The notes beneath the pieces were generated by a model, which saw only the letters and a program-made list of their open reading frames with translations, was not told the origin of the DNA and did not search any database. Below, one piece after another: positions 9,859 to 19,166 of a stretch of 64,000 bases of DNA. Made by a program: the position numbers and the translations under genes. Where the stretch lies: the NCBI RefSeq assembly GCF_001624705.1, contig NZ_JSEO01000002.1, forward strand, positions 310,001 to 374,000, written 5' to 3'. Within the stretch, counting starts at the first letter, position 1; every line of letters starts with the position of its first letter. This stretch comes from Marinomonas sp. SBI8L. GTDB taxonomy: Bacteria; Pseudomonadota; Gammaproteobacteria; Pseudomonadales; Marinomonadaceae.

Positions 9859-10392
9859 ATGGATCAGATTAGTTCTATTGCGACCCTTGATTGGGTTGTT
9901 TTCGCAGTCATAACACTATCAACGCTATTAAGCCTGAAACGCGGTTTTATTAAAGAAGTATTATCCTTAATAACATGGGTGTTGGCCTTTGTTATTGCCG
10001 TGAAGTTTTCATCTCAAATGCAAAGCCTTATTGTTGATCAAGTACAAAATGATCAAATCCGTTATATAGTCGCATTCGCATCGTTATTTGTTGCAAGCTT
10101 ATGTGTAGGCGCATTAATTAATTTTTTACTCGGCTCCTTAATCAAGATTACTGGCTTATCCAGTACAGATAGGGTGTTGGGAATGTTGTTTGGATTTGCT
10201 AGAGGCACACTTATTTTGGTTGCCTTTACATCTTTGTTAAGTTTAAGTCCTGTTGTAACTGAAACAGACTTTTGGAAAGACTCTAAGTTGGTACCCAAGT
10301 TGGTCGTACTTAAAGATTGGGCGCGTGATATGTTAGGCAAGGGTTCGGATTATATAGATCCATCCCTCATAGAACGCGCTCTTGGCAGTTAG
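9859..10392 (+). CDS. cvpA: CvpA family membrane protein
   Basis: A 177-residue integral membrane protein with four predicted hydrophobic helices (about residues 12-28, 31-50, 66-90 and 105-125). The family is named for colicin V production and is linked to envelope homeostasis, but its biochemical role is unsettled. It stands directly before purF, as in most gammaproteobacteria. The ATG has GAGG upstream at 9849-9852. Confidence 0.9.
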   Translation: MDQISSIATLDWVVFAVITLSTLLSLKRGFIKEVLSLITWVLAFVIAVKFSSQMQSLIVDQVQNDQIRYIVAFASLFVASLCVGALINFLLGSLIKITGLSSTDRVLGMLFGFARGTLILVAFTSLLSLSPVVTETDFWKDSKLVPKLVVLKDWARDMLGKGSDYIDPSLIERALGS

Positions 10393-10468
10393 AGAAACAG
10401 ATTCAATAAGTAACAAGTTTGTTGTGATTTATTGAATCCCAACAAACAGCTTAACGAGAACTGTTTCT
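10393..10468 (+). promoter_or_regulatory. Nested inverted repeats in the cvpA-purF leader
   Basis: Two perfect stems are stacked between cvpA and purF. The outer one pairs AGAAACAG (10393-10400) with CTGTTTCT (10461-10468). The inner one pairs ATTCAATAA (10401-10409) with TTATTGAAT (10429-10437). A small AACAA/TTGTT pairing lies in the inner loop. No T-tract follows directly, so it is not a classical terminator. It could be a leader-RNA fold, an operator or an attenuator. Confidence 0.45.
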
Positions 10469-10514
10469 TGAGTTTTAGGTGAATTTCACCACCCCAAACA
10501 CGAGGAATTTAAGC

Positions 10515-12023
10515 ATGTGCGGTATAGTTGGTATCGTGGGTACTTCATTGGTTAATCAGGCTATCTATGATGCGTTAACCTTACTACAGCATCGTGGACA
10601 AGATGCTGCAGGTATGGTGACAAGCCATAATGGTAAACTTTGTTTACGTAAAGATAATGGCAGTGTTAGTGAAGTTTTTAGAACACGTCACATGAAGAAG
10701 CTCCTGGGTAATATAGGCATAGGTCATGCTCGTTATCCAACCGCTGGGACTTCTAGCTCTGCTGAGGCTCAGCCTTTCTATGTCAACTCACCTTATGGTA
10801 TTTCACTTGCTCATAATGGCAATCTGACTAATACAGAAAAGCTTGGACAAGAAGTTTTTGAATCAGATTTACGTCATATTAATACCACTTCTGACTCAGA
10901 AGTATTGTTAAATGTGCTTGCTCATGAATTACATCAAGAAGGTAAATTAATCCCTAAGCCTGATGATATCTTTAATGCGGTTGAACGTGTTTATAATCGA
11001 ATTGAAGGTGGTTATGCCGTTGTCGCGCTGATTACAGGTTATGGCATACTTGCTTTTCGTGATCCTGATGGCATCCGTCCTCTTATTTATGGTTCACGTA
11101 TTACTGAAGCTGGTGATACCGAATACATGATAGCTTCAGAGAGCGTTGCTCTTGATGCAGCTGGATTTAAAGTAGAGCGTGATATTAAGCCTGGTGAAGC
11201 CATCTTTATGGATCTAAATCAGCAGGTTCACTTCAGACAATGTACACCTGAGAAAATCTCTCGCCCTTGCTTGTTTGAGTATGTTTATTTTGCTCGACCA
11301 GATACAGTTATCGACAATATTTCTGTTTATAAAGCTCGTATAAATATGGGTGAAAAACTGGCGAAGAAGATTGCTGTTGAATGGGCTGATTTAGATATAG
11401 ATGTTGTCATTCCAATTCCAGATACAAGTCGTACTGCGGCACTGCAAATAGCACAAGAAATAGGGGTTCCATTTCGAGAAGGCTTGGTTAAAAATCGCTA
11501 CATCGGCCGTACTTTCATTATGCCTGGTCAAGAGGTTAGACGTAAATCGGTACGTCAGAAACTAAACCCTGTCCCATTTGAATTTAAAGATAAAGCTGTT
11601 TTATTAGTGGATGACTCTATTGTACGAGGCACCACCAGTAAAGAGATTATTGAGATGGCTCGTGATGCCGGCGCTAAGAAAGTTTATATCGCCTCTGCTG
11701 CACCTGAAGTTCGTTATCCAAATGTCTATGGTATTGATATGCCTGCGGCAGAAGAGTTAATTGCACATAAGCGTGATGTTGGCGAAATTTGTGAATTAAT
11801 AGGTGCTGACGGTTTAATCTTCCAAGATCTGAATGATCTTATTGATGCTTGCATCGATGAAAAACATTCGGATGTAAGAGAGTTTGATACATCTGTATTT
11901 GACGGTAATTATATAACCGGCAATATTGATGAATCTTATTTAAATCGATTAGAAGCATCAAGAAAAGACACGCAAAAGCAAGAATCACAACCGCAATCAA
12001 ATGACATGATGCGTCCATTCTAG
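10515..12023 (+). CDS. purF: Amidophosphoribosyltransferase
   Basis: PurF carries out the first step of purine synthesis, moving the glutamine amide to PRPP to give phosphoribosylamine. The ATG at 10515 makes the nucleophile Cys2 (MCGIVG), exposed after Met removal, so there is no propeptide; GAGGA lies about 9 bp upstream. The N-terminal Ntn glutaminase domain has the [10 protein letters not shown] motif. The phosphoribosyltransferase domain has the PRPP motif [13 protein letters not shown] near residue 365. Length is 502 residues, normal for the E. coli type. Confidence 0.97.
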   Translation: MCGIVGIVGTSLVNQAIYDALTLLQHRGQDAAGMVTSHNGKLCLRKDNGSVSEVFRTRHMKKLLGNIGIGHARYPTAGTSSSAEAQPFYVNSPYGISLAHNGNLTNTEKLGQEVFESDLRHINTTSDSEVLLNVLAHELHQEGKLIPKPDDIFNAVERVYNRIEGGYAVVALITGYGILAFRDPDGIRPLIYGSRITEAGDTEYMIASESVALDAAGFKVERDIKPGEAIFMDLNQQVHFRQCTPEKISRPCLFEYVYFARPDTVIDNISVYKARINMGEKLAKKIAVEWADLDIDVVIPIPDTSRTAALQIAQEIGVPFREGLVKNRYIGRTFIMPGQEVRRKSVRQKLNPVPFEFKDKAVLLVDDSIVRGTTSKEIIEMARDAGAKKVYIASAAPEVRYPNVYGIDMPAAEELIAHKRDVGEICELIGADGLIFQDLNDLIDACIDEKHSDVREFDTSVFDGNYITGNIDESYLNRLEASRKDTQKQESQPQSNDMMRPF

Positions 12024-12032
12024 TAACCTCTT

Positions 12033-12078
12033 ATAAATAAGAGAGTTTTTTGATAACTCTCTTATTTATCTCATTTTT
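12033..12078 (+). terminator. Rho-independent terminator after purF
   Basis: A perfect 15-bp inverted repeat (12033-12047 with 12055-12069, 7-nt loop) starts 9 bases after the purF stop and is followed by a T-rich run ending about 12080. The stem is AT-rich, so efficiency is uncertain. A second short hairpin (12089-12094 with 12103-12108) lies between it and metZ. Confidence 0.7.
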
Positions 12079-12128
12079 TTTGATTTTCTGGAGATTTTCT
12101 ACTCTCCATCCCGTGTTAGGAATTTATT

Positions 12129-13301
12129 ATGTCGGAATATAAAGATGCTACCCAAGCAATTCACGCTGGTATCAAACAAACTAATGAGCAGGAAAATAGC
12201 GAAGCGATTTTTATGACTTCTAGCTTTGCTTACTCTAGCGCTGAAGAAGCTGCTGCTATGTTTGGTGGTGATATGGATGGCAACGTATATTCTCGATTCA
12301 CAAACCCAACAGTTGCTTTATTTGAAAAGCGACTTGCCAGCCTAGAAAAAGGTGAAGCCGCGATAGCGACAAGTTCTGGTATGGCAGCATTAATGACACT
12401 TGCATATACCTTGCTTAAATCTGGAGACAGAGTTGTCTGCTCTAGAAACATTTTTGGTTCATCAATAAAGTTCTTTGATGCTTACACCACAAAATTTGGT
12501 ATTGATGTTGTTTATGTTGATGCAACTGATTATGACGGTTGGGCTAAGCTAGTTGATGATAATACACGTCTTTGTTACTTTGAAACGCCTTCAAACCCTC
12601 TGTATGAAGTAGTTGATGTGCAAAGAGTCGCAGATATATGTCATGCTAAAAATGCGCTCTTATGTGTCGATACTGTTGTAGCGACACCGGCATTACAAAA
12701 TCCGCTTACTCAAGGTGCTGATATCGTAATGCAGTCAGCAACTAAATTTATTGATGGTCAAGGGCGCTGTTTAGGTGGTGCTTTAATTTCTAGCCAAGAG
12801 ATTGTTGATCAATTTACCGGCTTTATGAGAAGTGCAGGGCCTGCAATGAGTCCATTTAATGCATGGACACTACTAAATGGTCTAGAGACCTTGTCATTAC
12901 GTATGAAGGCTCATTCTGCTAATGCAATGAAGTTAGCTCAATGGTTGGAATCTCACCCCAAAGTGATCAAGGTAAATTACGGTGGCCTTGCTAGTCATAA
13001 ATACCATGAGTTAGCAAAGCAACAGCAAAAAGATTTTGGTGGTTTATTATCATTTGTTGTTGAGGGTGGAAGAGAGTCTGCTTGGAAGGTAATAAATGGA
13101 ACTAAGTTGATGTCTATTACTGGTAATCTAGGCGACACAAAAACGCTTGTGACGCATCCAGCGACAACCACTCATGGACGCTTAACTGATGAACAAAAAG
13201 CTGCGGCAGGTATTGCTGAAGGTTTGGTACGCATTTCAGTAGGTCTTGAAGATATCGAAGATATTATCAATGATTTAAGAACTGGATTGGATAGCTTGTA
13301 A
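12129..13301 (+). CDS. metZ: O-succinylhomoserine sulfhydrylase
   Basis: A 390-residue Cys/Met-metabolism PLP enzyme. In the MetZ group it makes homocysteine directly from O-succinylhomoserine and sulfide. K206 in the motif SATKFIDGQGR is the PLP lysine, and the SRFTNPT and ETPSNP motifs are present. Assignment to MetZ rather than MetB or MetC rests on the purF-metZ neighbourhood and overall sequence, which is typical of Pseudomonas relatives. The ATG has AGGA about 8 bp upstream. Confidence 0.92.
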   Translation: MSEYKDATQAIHAGIKQTNEQENSEAIFMTSSFAYSSAEEAAAMFGGDMDGNVYSRFTNPTVALFEKRLASLEKGEAAIATSSGMAALMTLAYTLLKSGDRVVCSRNIFGSSIKFFDAYTTKFGIDVVYVDATDYDGWAKLVDDNTRLCYFETPSNPLYEVVDVQRVADICHAKNALLCVDTVVATPALQNPLTQGADIVMQSATKFIDGQGRCLGGALISSQEIVDQFTGFMRSAGPAMSPFNAWTLLNGLETLSLRMKAHSANAMKLAQWLESHPKVIKVNYGGLASHKYHELAKQQQKDFGGLLSFVVEGGRESAWKVINGTKLMSITGNLGDTKTLVTHPATTTHGRLTDEQKAAAGIAEGLVRISVGLEDIEDIINDLRTGLDSL

Positions 13302-13317
13302 GTTGACAGCTTTAATC

Positions 13318-13347
13318 AAAAAAACGACCTTATTAGGTCGTTTTTTT
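13318..13347. terminator. Bidirectional terminator between metZ and the PilZ gene
   Basis: The perfect stem ACGACCT/AGGTCGT with a 4-nt loop is flanked by an A-run on the left and a T-run on the right (extended pairing 13321-13344). It can end metZ transcription on the plus strand and the pomAB-pilZ operon on the minus strand. Confidence 0.9.
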
Positions 13348-13361
13348 ATGTCTAAAGAAAT

Positions 13362-13790
13362 TTATTTAGGTTCAAGATCATCATCATCTTGAGCCAAAAA
13401 TTCGGCTTCTTTTTCAGCAAGCCTTTTTTCAGCTTCTTTTTTAAGTACAATCTTTTGAACTTCTAATACAAACTTTTCAATGAATTCCTGAACGCTTTCT
13501 TGGGTCTTAGTAAACTGCCAGCTGGTGGATTCCGTTCTCGCATAAACCATCTTAGCAATAAGTGCGCCGATCTTCTTACCTTTATATGTGACAACAAACT
13601 TCATTGAAGTATTTAATTCATATTGAGGGGTGTCTCCTAGAGAGCAGCCAGTAAAACTTAAATCAGTGCAGTTGAAACGAGTGTCACGGTCAATATGAAA
13701 TACAAGAGGGTAGCCATGTGTATCTACTCTCACTGCATTTCGTTTATTTGAAGATTCATATGTGAATCCAATTTCTTCTAAGTTATCCAT
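13362..13790 (-). CDS. PilZ-domain protein, third gene of the stator operon
   Basis: This 142-residue protein carries the two PilZ signatures for c-di-GMP binding: RNAVR (R17 and R21, RxxxR) and DLSFTG (D/NxSxxG). The C-terminus is a charged helical tail rich in Lys and Glu and ends in DDDDLEPK. It lies 12 bp after pomB on the same strand. By analogy with YcgR-type brakes it may link c-di-GMP to the flagellar stator, but unlike YcgR it has no N-terminal YcgR domain. The function is inferred from the domain and operon only. Confidence 0.8.
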   Translation of the reverse strand: MDNLEEIGFTYESSNKRNAVRVDTHGYPLVFHIDRDTRFNCTDLSFTGCSLGDTPQYELNTSMKFVVTYKGKKIGALIAKMVYARTESTSWQFTKTQESVQEFIEKFVLEVQKIVLKKEAEKRLAEKEAEFLAQDDDDLEPK

Positions 13791-13802
13791 TGGTTTAATC
13801 GC

Positions 13803-14579
13803 TTAATTCTTCTCTAAAACAAATTCTACACGCCTGTTGAGGGCTCTATTATCTTCATTATTATTAGGAGCAATAGGGACACTGTCAGCATAACCTGTTG
13901 CTGTCATCCTTTGTGGCGCTATTCCTTCTTCTAAAAAGTATCTCAAGACAGTGGTTGCTCTTATTGCTGATAGCTCCCAATTACTAGGGAACTTAACTGT
14001 GCGAATTGGAATATTATCCGTATGGCCTTTGATATTGATTGAAAATTCATAATAGAATTGGAACATTCTAATAAGTTCTTCAAAAATATAATCTGCTTGC
14101 CAAGAAAGTTCGGATTCACCAGATTCAAATAAGGTTTGGCCATCAACTGTAATGATGAGTTGGTCACCGTTTTGTTGAACAGAGACAACATTGCTTATTT
14201 GGGATACCTCCAGCTGTTTGTGAACCTCTGCAGTCATTTCCTCTATTTCTTTTAGCTCTTCTTGCTCCAGTACTTCGGCAGCACCAGCAGTATTAGTTGA
14301 GGACGTAATAAAATCATCATTCACACCAATCTGATGCTCCTCTGGTTGTACTACGTTCTCACCACCCGCTGAGTGTTTTTCTGGGTCTTGGGTAACATTA
14401 GCACCACTACTGTTCATTGCAATTTGAATGGAAGATAGGGCCGACTCTAACGTATATTTAGAGACTTTTGTCATACTAAAAAGCAAGATAAAGAAGACTA
14501 AAAGTAGTGACATTAGATCGGCATAGGTAAAAATCCAATCTGCGACATCTTCTTGTTCAAATAACGGATCATCATTCAT
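13803..14579 (-). CDS. pomB: Flagellar motor stator protein MotB/PomB
   Basis: A 258-residue stator subunit. The single membrane helix (about residues 16-36) contains the essential ion-carrying aspartate D21 in TYADLMSLL. A long linker follows, and the C-terminal OmpA-like peptidoglycan-binding domain (about 140-258) shows IKGHTDN and NRRVEFV. The start overlaps pomA by 4 bp (ATGA). Sequence style suggests the sodium-type Pom pair, but the coupling ion cannot be proved by eye. Confidence 0.9.
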   Translation of the reverse strand: MNDDPLFEQEDVADWIFTYADLMSLLLVFFILLFSMTKVSKYTLESALSSIQIAMNSSGANVTQDPEKHSAGGENVVQPEEHQIGVNDDFITSSTNTAGAAEVLEQEELKEIEEMTAEVHKQLEVSQISNVVSVQQNGDQLIITVDGQTLFESGESELSWQADYIFEELIRMFQFYYEFSINIKGHTDNIPIRTVKFPSNWELSAIRATTVLRYFLEEGIAPQRMTATGYADSVPIAPNNNEDNRALNRRVEFVLEKN

Positions 14580-15376
14580 TTGCGTGAGCCAGCTGCTTTT
14601 TCGTTCTCTTTATCACCTGCCGTTGGTAGTTTTCTTTGTTTGGCCGGTATATATGAAGATAGGCGTTCATAAACCGCTAGGTAGTTATTACTACCCATTA
14701 AGCTAACAGTACCATCACGGATGATTTCTAAAGTTTGTATTTCTAGAATTGTTCTTGCTTTAAGTTTACCTGCTATTGGCAAAAAGATAACTGTTGCCAT
14801 CAAAGAACCATAAAATGTAGTAAGAAGGGCCACCGCCATAGATGGGCCTATCATTTCCGGGTCATCAAGTCTTGATAGCATTTGTATCAAGCCTATCAAG
14901 GTGCCAAGCATGCCAAATGCGGGGGCATATGATCCCATTTTTTTGAACACATCTTGTACTACATAATGACGAATTTTTAGTGAATCGATATCCGCTTGTA
15001 ATGTTTTTCTTATGTAGTCCTCATCATTAGCATCGGACGCCATATTGAGTGCACGTTTTAAGAAAGGTGAATCGGCTTCAACTCGACTTAATGCGATGAG
15101 ACCTTCACGACGGGCAAGTTTAGTCAATTGAAGCATTGTCGCTATCATGACTTGCGGGTTCTGTTTATCTTGCGAAAAAATGATAAAGCCGGCTTTAAAT
15201 GCGGCCAAGGTGTCTCGTATCTGAAAGGTAACTAAGGTAGCTGCAAGCGTTCCTCCGATTACAATCATGACACCTGGTATATTGATAAAGATGCTGAAAT
15301 CATTACTTCCAAGCACAATGGCGTAAAGAATTAAGCCAAAACCCGAAATAATACCAACCAGTGACGTAAAATCCAT
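14576..15376 (-). CDS. pomA: Flagellar motor stator protein MotA/PomA
   Basis: A 266-residue stator subunit with four membrane helices: two near the N-terminus (about 4-25 and 33-52) and two in the C-terminal half, around GMLGTLIGLIQML and MAVALLTTFYGSLMA. The intervening cytoplasmic loop would contact FliG. Its start is closer to Vibrio PomA than to E. coli MotA, and the C-terminal tail is unusually charged. It heads the pomA-pomB-pilZ operon. No obvious flagellar sigma-28 promoter was recognised upstream. Confidence 0.9.
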   Translation of the reverse strand: MDFTSLVGIISGFGLILYAIVLGSNDFSIFINIPGVMIVIGGTLAATLVTFQIRDTLAAFKAGFIIFSQDKQNPQVMIATMLQLTKLARREGLIALSRVEADSPFLKRALNMASDANDEDYIRKTLQADIDSLKIRHYVVQDVFKKMGSYAPAFGMLGTLIGLIQMLSRLDDPEMIGPSMAVALLTTFYGSLMATVIFLPIAGKLKARTILEIQTLEIIRDGTVSLMGSNNYLAVYERLSSYIPAKQRKLPTAGDKENEKAAGSRK

Positions 15377-15667
15377 CTGCAGTGTTACCTTAATAAAATC
15401 AAAACGTTAATAATTTAACTCATGTTTTTCTAAAAAACACCTTTGATTAATAAAAGAGTACGAAACTCATGATTTTTTCATCTATTACTGAGTGAATATT
15501 AGACAAGAAATGCGAGATAATCGTCAATGTAACAAAGTGTAGTTTTAATGGAGTTTTAAAGCCAAAGAATAATGGCATGCTTTAATTTGGCGTTATCAAT
15601 CGGCGAATAAAGTTGTGAGGCAGTAGTCTTGATAGAGTGGGGCTTGATACTAAGTAGAGTTAACTGA
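15377..15667. other. Non-coding gap between pomA and paaX
   Basis: About 290 bases separate the start of pomA from the stop of paaX, both on the minus strand. The stretch must hold the pomA promoter and any paaX terminator. I saw no strong hairpin with a T-run and no clear sigma-28 site. Confidence 0.4.
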
Positions 15668-16588
15668 TTAGAGCCCACCAAATCTTTGATAAAAGCTATC
15701 ATCTGCTGGAGGTAGTTTACCCATTTCATTTTCTAAATGTTTATCTAGCCAACTATCTGCTTGTGCATATAAAGACTGATACAAACTTCGGCACAATTGT
15801 CTTGCTTGATAACCTTCCCATTCATTTGGAAGCAGAGGGTCTGGTAACTGAGGGTCTTTCAAAACAATTTTACGATACTCGTGTATCAGTAATGTTCTTG
15901 CGAGATGACACTCTTGATCGGTCAGATTCATATTTTGTTTTATTGTTTGATACAAAGGGGTGAATCTAGCAATAAACTGATGGTATCTTTGCGCTAGTTG
16001 ATCTAAATTCCAACTTTCGTTTACTTGCTTATATAAAGCTTGTGGGCTTTTTTCAGAAATTGCTTCGGTTTGCATGACGATGACATCTTGCTGACAATTT
16101 AATTCGTTTAGTAAAGCGGTAATGTCATGACGGTTAATTCTAGGATGTAAAAGCACATCATTACCCATTGAACCAAAGCTTAGCCATTCAAGTTCATCTC
16201 TAACCTGCTTACGCATATCATTTTTTAACTGATTAAGAAAAACAAGACACCAGCTACCATGCCAATGGGGGGTCTTCATCTGATAAACATGCTCGAAAGC
16301 ATTGTGAAAGCGTTTAGAGCCAGATTGAGTTAGAGAGTAATAACTGCGTCTGCCTTGTTTATCCGCATTCAGCCAATTTTCATTTACTAATCGATAAACG
16401 GATGTTCGTACAAGCCTCTCATTAATACCAAAAGGCGAGAGCAATTCAAATAAACTACCTAACCATACCTTATCTGCTCTTGGAGTAATTGCATCACCAA
16501 ATAAGCTAATAATAAGAGAGCCTGCACGCAAAGGTCTTTGCTTTTTAAAGTCATCTAACAAAAGTGTTAACTCAATTTGTGCTGACAT
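15668..16588 (-). CDS. paaX: Phenylacetic acid degradation repressor PaaX
   Basis: A 306-residue GntR-like regulator of the PaaX family. In E. coli PaaX represses the paa genes and releases DNA when phenylacetyl-CoA binds. The N-terminal winged-helix region (about residues 20-95) includes the family stretch RLVRTSVYRLVNENWL. The middle and C-terminal PaaX domains follow at normal length. It sits 87 bp beyond the end of paaY on the same strand, with the catabolic genes divergent. It is the likely regulator of both paa gene blocks here. Confidence 0.93.
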   Translation of the reverse strand: MSAQIELTLLLDDFKKQRPLRAGSLIISLFGDAITPRADKVWLGSLFELLSPFGINERLVRTSVYRLVNENWLNADKQGRRSYYSLTQSGSKRFHNAFEHVYQMKTPHWHGSWCLVFLNQLKNDMRKQVRDELEWLSFGSMGNDVLLHPRINRHDITALLNELNCQQDVIVMQTEAISEKSPQALYKQVNESWNLDQLAQRYHQFIARFTPLYQTIKQNMNLTDQECHLARTLLIHEYRKIVLKDPQLPDPLLPNEWEGYQARQLCRSLYQSLYAQADSWLDKHLENEMGKLPPADDSFYQRFGGL

Positions 16589-16675
16589 CTATATATCTCA
16601 TATTATTGGCGTTAAAAGTCTATGATGAAGCATTATATAGTTCACTAAAGTGCTAAAGCTAATAGAATCATGTAT

Positions 16676-17290
16676 TTACTTCTCATTCGACTCTATTTTT
16701 GGTGCCAAAGATGTACTTTTTATAAACTCATCCATACGCACTCTCTTTTCTTCTACGTGCGCAAGAGGTTGGCATTCTTCTAAGCTTTGAAGGCAGCGTT
16801 GGGCTAAGTGTTGATATTCTTCTGTACCAAGATACTTCCATTTTATCTCTTTATCTCTAAGTTTACGTATCACTTTTGCTGGTGAGCCAATGATAAGCGA
16901 GGCTTCTTCACACTGAAAGCCTGCTTTGACTATTGCACCGGCTCCTACGAGAGAGAATGCCGCAATTTCTGCATTATCCAGGATAACAGCATTCATTCCA
17001 ATAAGGCTGTCAGTACCAACAATGCAACCATGTAACACTGCGCCATGCCCCACATGTCCGTTTTCTTTAATGACAGTATCTGACTTAGGAAACCCATGTA
17101 CGACACAGTTGTCTTGTATGTTTGATCCTTTATTCATAACGATACGACCAAAATCTCCCCTTAGAGATGCATTTGGACCAACATAACATTGTTCACCTAC
17201 ATGAACGTCACCAATGAGTACAGCTGTTGGGTGGACAAATGCATTTGGATGTACCACAGGGCAAATACCATCCAATTTATAACATGGCAT
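16676..17290 (-). CDS. paaY: PaaY hexapeptide-repeat thioesterase
   Basis: A 204-residue left-handed beta-helix protein of the gamma-carbonic anhydrase/PaaY group, with many hexapeptide repeats (for example VHPNAF, VGEQCY, IVGTDS). In E. coli PaaY is a thioesterase that frees CoA from dead-end ring intermediates of phenylacetate breakdown. The ATG at 17290 is preceded by GGGAG; an in-frame TTG 12 bases earlier is less likely. It is divergent from paaF across a shared promoter region. Confidence 0.88.
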   Translation of the reverse strand: MPCYKLDGICPVVHPNAFVHPTAVLIGDVHVGEQCYVGPNASLRGDFGRIVMNKGSNIQDNCVVHGFPKSDTVIKENGHVGHGAVLHGCIVGTDSLIGMNAVILDNAEIAAFSLVGAGAIVKAGFQCEEASLIIGSPAKVIRKLRDKEIKWKYLGTEEYQHLAQRCLQSLEECQPLAHVEEKRVRMDEFIKSTSLAPKIESNEK

Positions 17291-17368
17291 AAAAACTCCC
17301 AAGATTTTGTTAAGTTGAAGGTTAATTTAATCTTAATAATATGACACAAAAAATCATTAGTCTATAAG

Positions 17369-17396
17369 TTGACCTGTATCATAAAGTTATTATAAT
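17369..17396 (+). promoter_or_regulatory. Predicted paaF promoter with putative PaaX operator in the spacer
   Basis: TTGACC (17369-17374) and TATAAT (17391-17396) are separated by 16 bases, a good sigma-70 match. The spacer and first base of the -10 box hold TGTATCATAAAGTTATT (17375-17391), which agrees at 14 of 17 positions with TGTGTCATAAACTTAAT at 26517-26533 in front of paaA. A protein bound here would block RNA polymerase. That PaaX is that protein is an inference. Confidence 0.65.
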
Positions 17397-17464
17397 CGAA
17401 ATAAGCGAACGAATAAAACTAGAGCATAAACCATGATGGTTTAGCCATTAATGAAAGTGATTCT

Positions 17465-18253
17465 ATGATGACAAAAGATCCTGAAGCAGTACTGATTGTT
17501 GAAAAAATTGAACAGCACATATGTCTATTAACATTAAATAGATCTAAGCAATTAAATGCGCTCAATAATGAGTTATTGGGTCAAATTGCTAAGCAGGTTT
17601 CGATTGTTGATGAGGACGATGATATTCATTGCATTGTCATAACTGGCAATAGCAAGGTGTTCGCAGCAGGTGCGGATATTAATGAAATGTCGAATATGAA
17701 TATGCAGGGACTTTTGTTTGATCAAAGAGTCGATTATTGGCAAACAATTTCAAATTGTAAAAAACCGATTGTCGCAGTGATAAATGGTTATGCCTACGGC
17801 GGTGGATGCGAGCTTGCCATGCACGCAGACATTCTTATTGCAGGTGATAACGCCAAATTTGCGCAACCTGAAATTAAGCTTGGCATCATGCCAGGAGCAG
17901 GAGGAACCCAAAGGCTTTTACATGCAGTTGGTAAATCCTTAGCAATGCAAATGGCCCTGACTGGCGATCCCATAAATGCAAGACAGGCACTTAATTCAGG
18001 TTTAATAAGTGAAGTGTGTGTACCTGAATTAAGTTTAGAAAGGGGGTTATCCATTGCAAAGCGTATATCAGAGCAAGCTCAAATAGCGGTAAAACAGATC
18101 AAGCAAAGTATTCTCAAAGCACAAGATTGTGATTTATCTACCGGGCTTGCTTTTGAGCGGCAGGCTTTCTGCCTTCTTGCTGCAACGGAAGATAGACAAG
18201 AAGGTTTACATGCTTTCAAAGAAAAAAGAAAACCAATATTTAAAGGTCGCTAA
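17465..18253 (+). CDS. paaF: 2,3-dehydroadipyl-CoA hydratase PaaF
   Basis: A crotonase-family enzyme of 262 residues that hydrates 2,3-dehydroadipyl-CoA to 3-hydroxyadipyl-CoA in the lower phenylacetate pathway. Two glutamates typical of hydratases are seen: in GGGCELAM and in [14 protein letters not shown]. The oxyanion-hole motif AGADINEM is present. Two adjacent ATG codons (17465 and 17468) could start it. It is the first gene of the paaF-G-H-J run and follows a strong predicted promoter. Confidence 0.9.
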   Translation: MMTKDPEAVLIVEKIEQHICLLTLNRSKQLNALNNELLGQIAKQVSIVDEDDDIHCIVITGNSKVFAAGADINEMSNMNMQGLLFDQRVDYWQTISNCKKPIVAVINGYAYGGGCELAMHADILIAGDNAKFAQPEIKLGIMPGAGGTQRLLHAVGKSLAMQMALTGDPINARQALNSGLISEVCVPELSLERGLSIAKRISEQAQIAVKQIKQSILKAQDCDLSTGLAFERQAFCLLAATEDRQEGLHAFKEKRKPIFKGR

Positions 18254-18339
18254 CACTAAGTATTCACATTAATGCTTTTTATAGGCTTTGAATATTGCTT
18301 ACGAGCCGACTTCCAGTCAATAAGATAAAGGAATCATTC

Positions 18340-19146
18340 ATGAAAGATAATGCTCAACCGTTCGAAACAATATTGCTTGAAATTAATCAGGGCATCGCGG
18401 TTCTAACACTCAATAGACCTGAGCAGTTGAATAGCTTTAATGGGCTTATGCATGAAGAGGTGCGCTCTGCGCTTAAGTTAATAGAGACAAACAGCAGTAT
18501 TCGGGTTCTTGTCATTACTGGTGCTGGTAGAGGCTTTTGTGCAGGACAAGACTTATCAGATAGAAATGTTGCTCCTGGGAGTGAGGCGCCAGATTTAGGT
18601 GAATCGTTGGTATTAAGATACAACCCTATGATTCGTAAAATTAGAGCCTTGCCTATGCCTGTGATATGCGCCGTTAATGGTGTCGCAGCAGGAGCAGGTG
18701 CGAACATTGCACTAGCTTGCGATATTGTTTTAGCGGCAAAATCAGCAAGCTTTATACAAGCTTTTTGTAAGCTAGGTTTAATACCAGACTCAGGTGGTAC
18801 TTGGAGCTTACCCAAATCAATTGGTATGGCACGAGCGAAAGGTTTAGCGCTGTTAGGGGAAAAACTATCTGCTGAAAAAGCTGAATCTTGGGGTTTAATC
18901 TGGCGAGCTGTTGAAAATGAATCTCTAATGGATGAGGTAATGTCTATGGCTCAACACTTTTCAGAACAACCAACAAAGGGCTTGGCATTAATAAAACGTG
19001 CTTTACATGCGAGTGAGGAGCAAAGCTTTGATGCTCAACTTGATTTAGAACGAGATTTGCAGAGATTAGCAGGCCGATCTGATGATTATCGTGAAGGTGT
19101 TAGTGCTTTTATTGAAAAAAGACCAGCGAAGTTCACTGGTAAGTAG
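18340..19146 (+). CDS. paaG: 1,2-epoxyphenylacetyl-CoA isomerase PaaG
   Basis: A 268-residue crotonase-family isomerase that converts the ring epoxide to the seven-membered oxepin-CoA and later moves a double bond. The pattern fits PaaG rather than a hydratase: CAGQDLSDR at the oxyanion hole and GLIPDSGGTW, where an aspartate replaces the second hydratase glutamate. The ATG at 18340 has AAAGGA about 7 bp upstream; the frame is open further upstream from a TTG-type start but without a good ribosome binding site. Confidence 0.92.
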   Translation: MKDNAQPFETILLEINQGIAVLTLNRPEQLNSFNGLMHEEVRSALKLIETNSSIRVLVITGAGRGFCAGQDLSDRNVAPGSEAPDLGESLVLRYNPMIRKIRALPMPVICAVNGVAAGAGANIALACDIVLAAKSASFIQAFCKLGLIPDSGGTWSLPKSIGMARAKGLALLGEKLSAEKAESWGLIWRAVENESLMDEVMSMAQHFSEQPTKGLALIKRALHASEEQSFDAQLDLERDLQRLAGRSDDYREGVSAFIEKRPAKFTGK

Positions 19147-19166
19147 CAGAAATGGAGACTAACACT

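Noticed and set aside
16589-16675. Search for an E. coli-type PaaX operator near paaX
   Set aside because: No convincing match was found; only the 17-nt element shared by paaF and paaA stood out.
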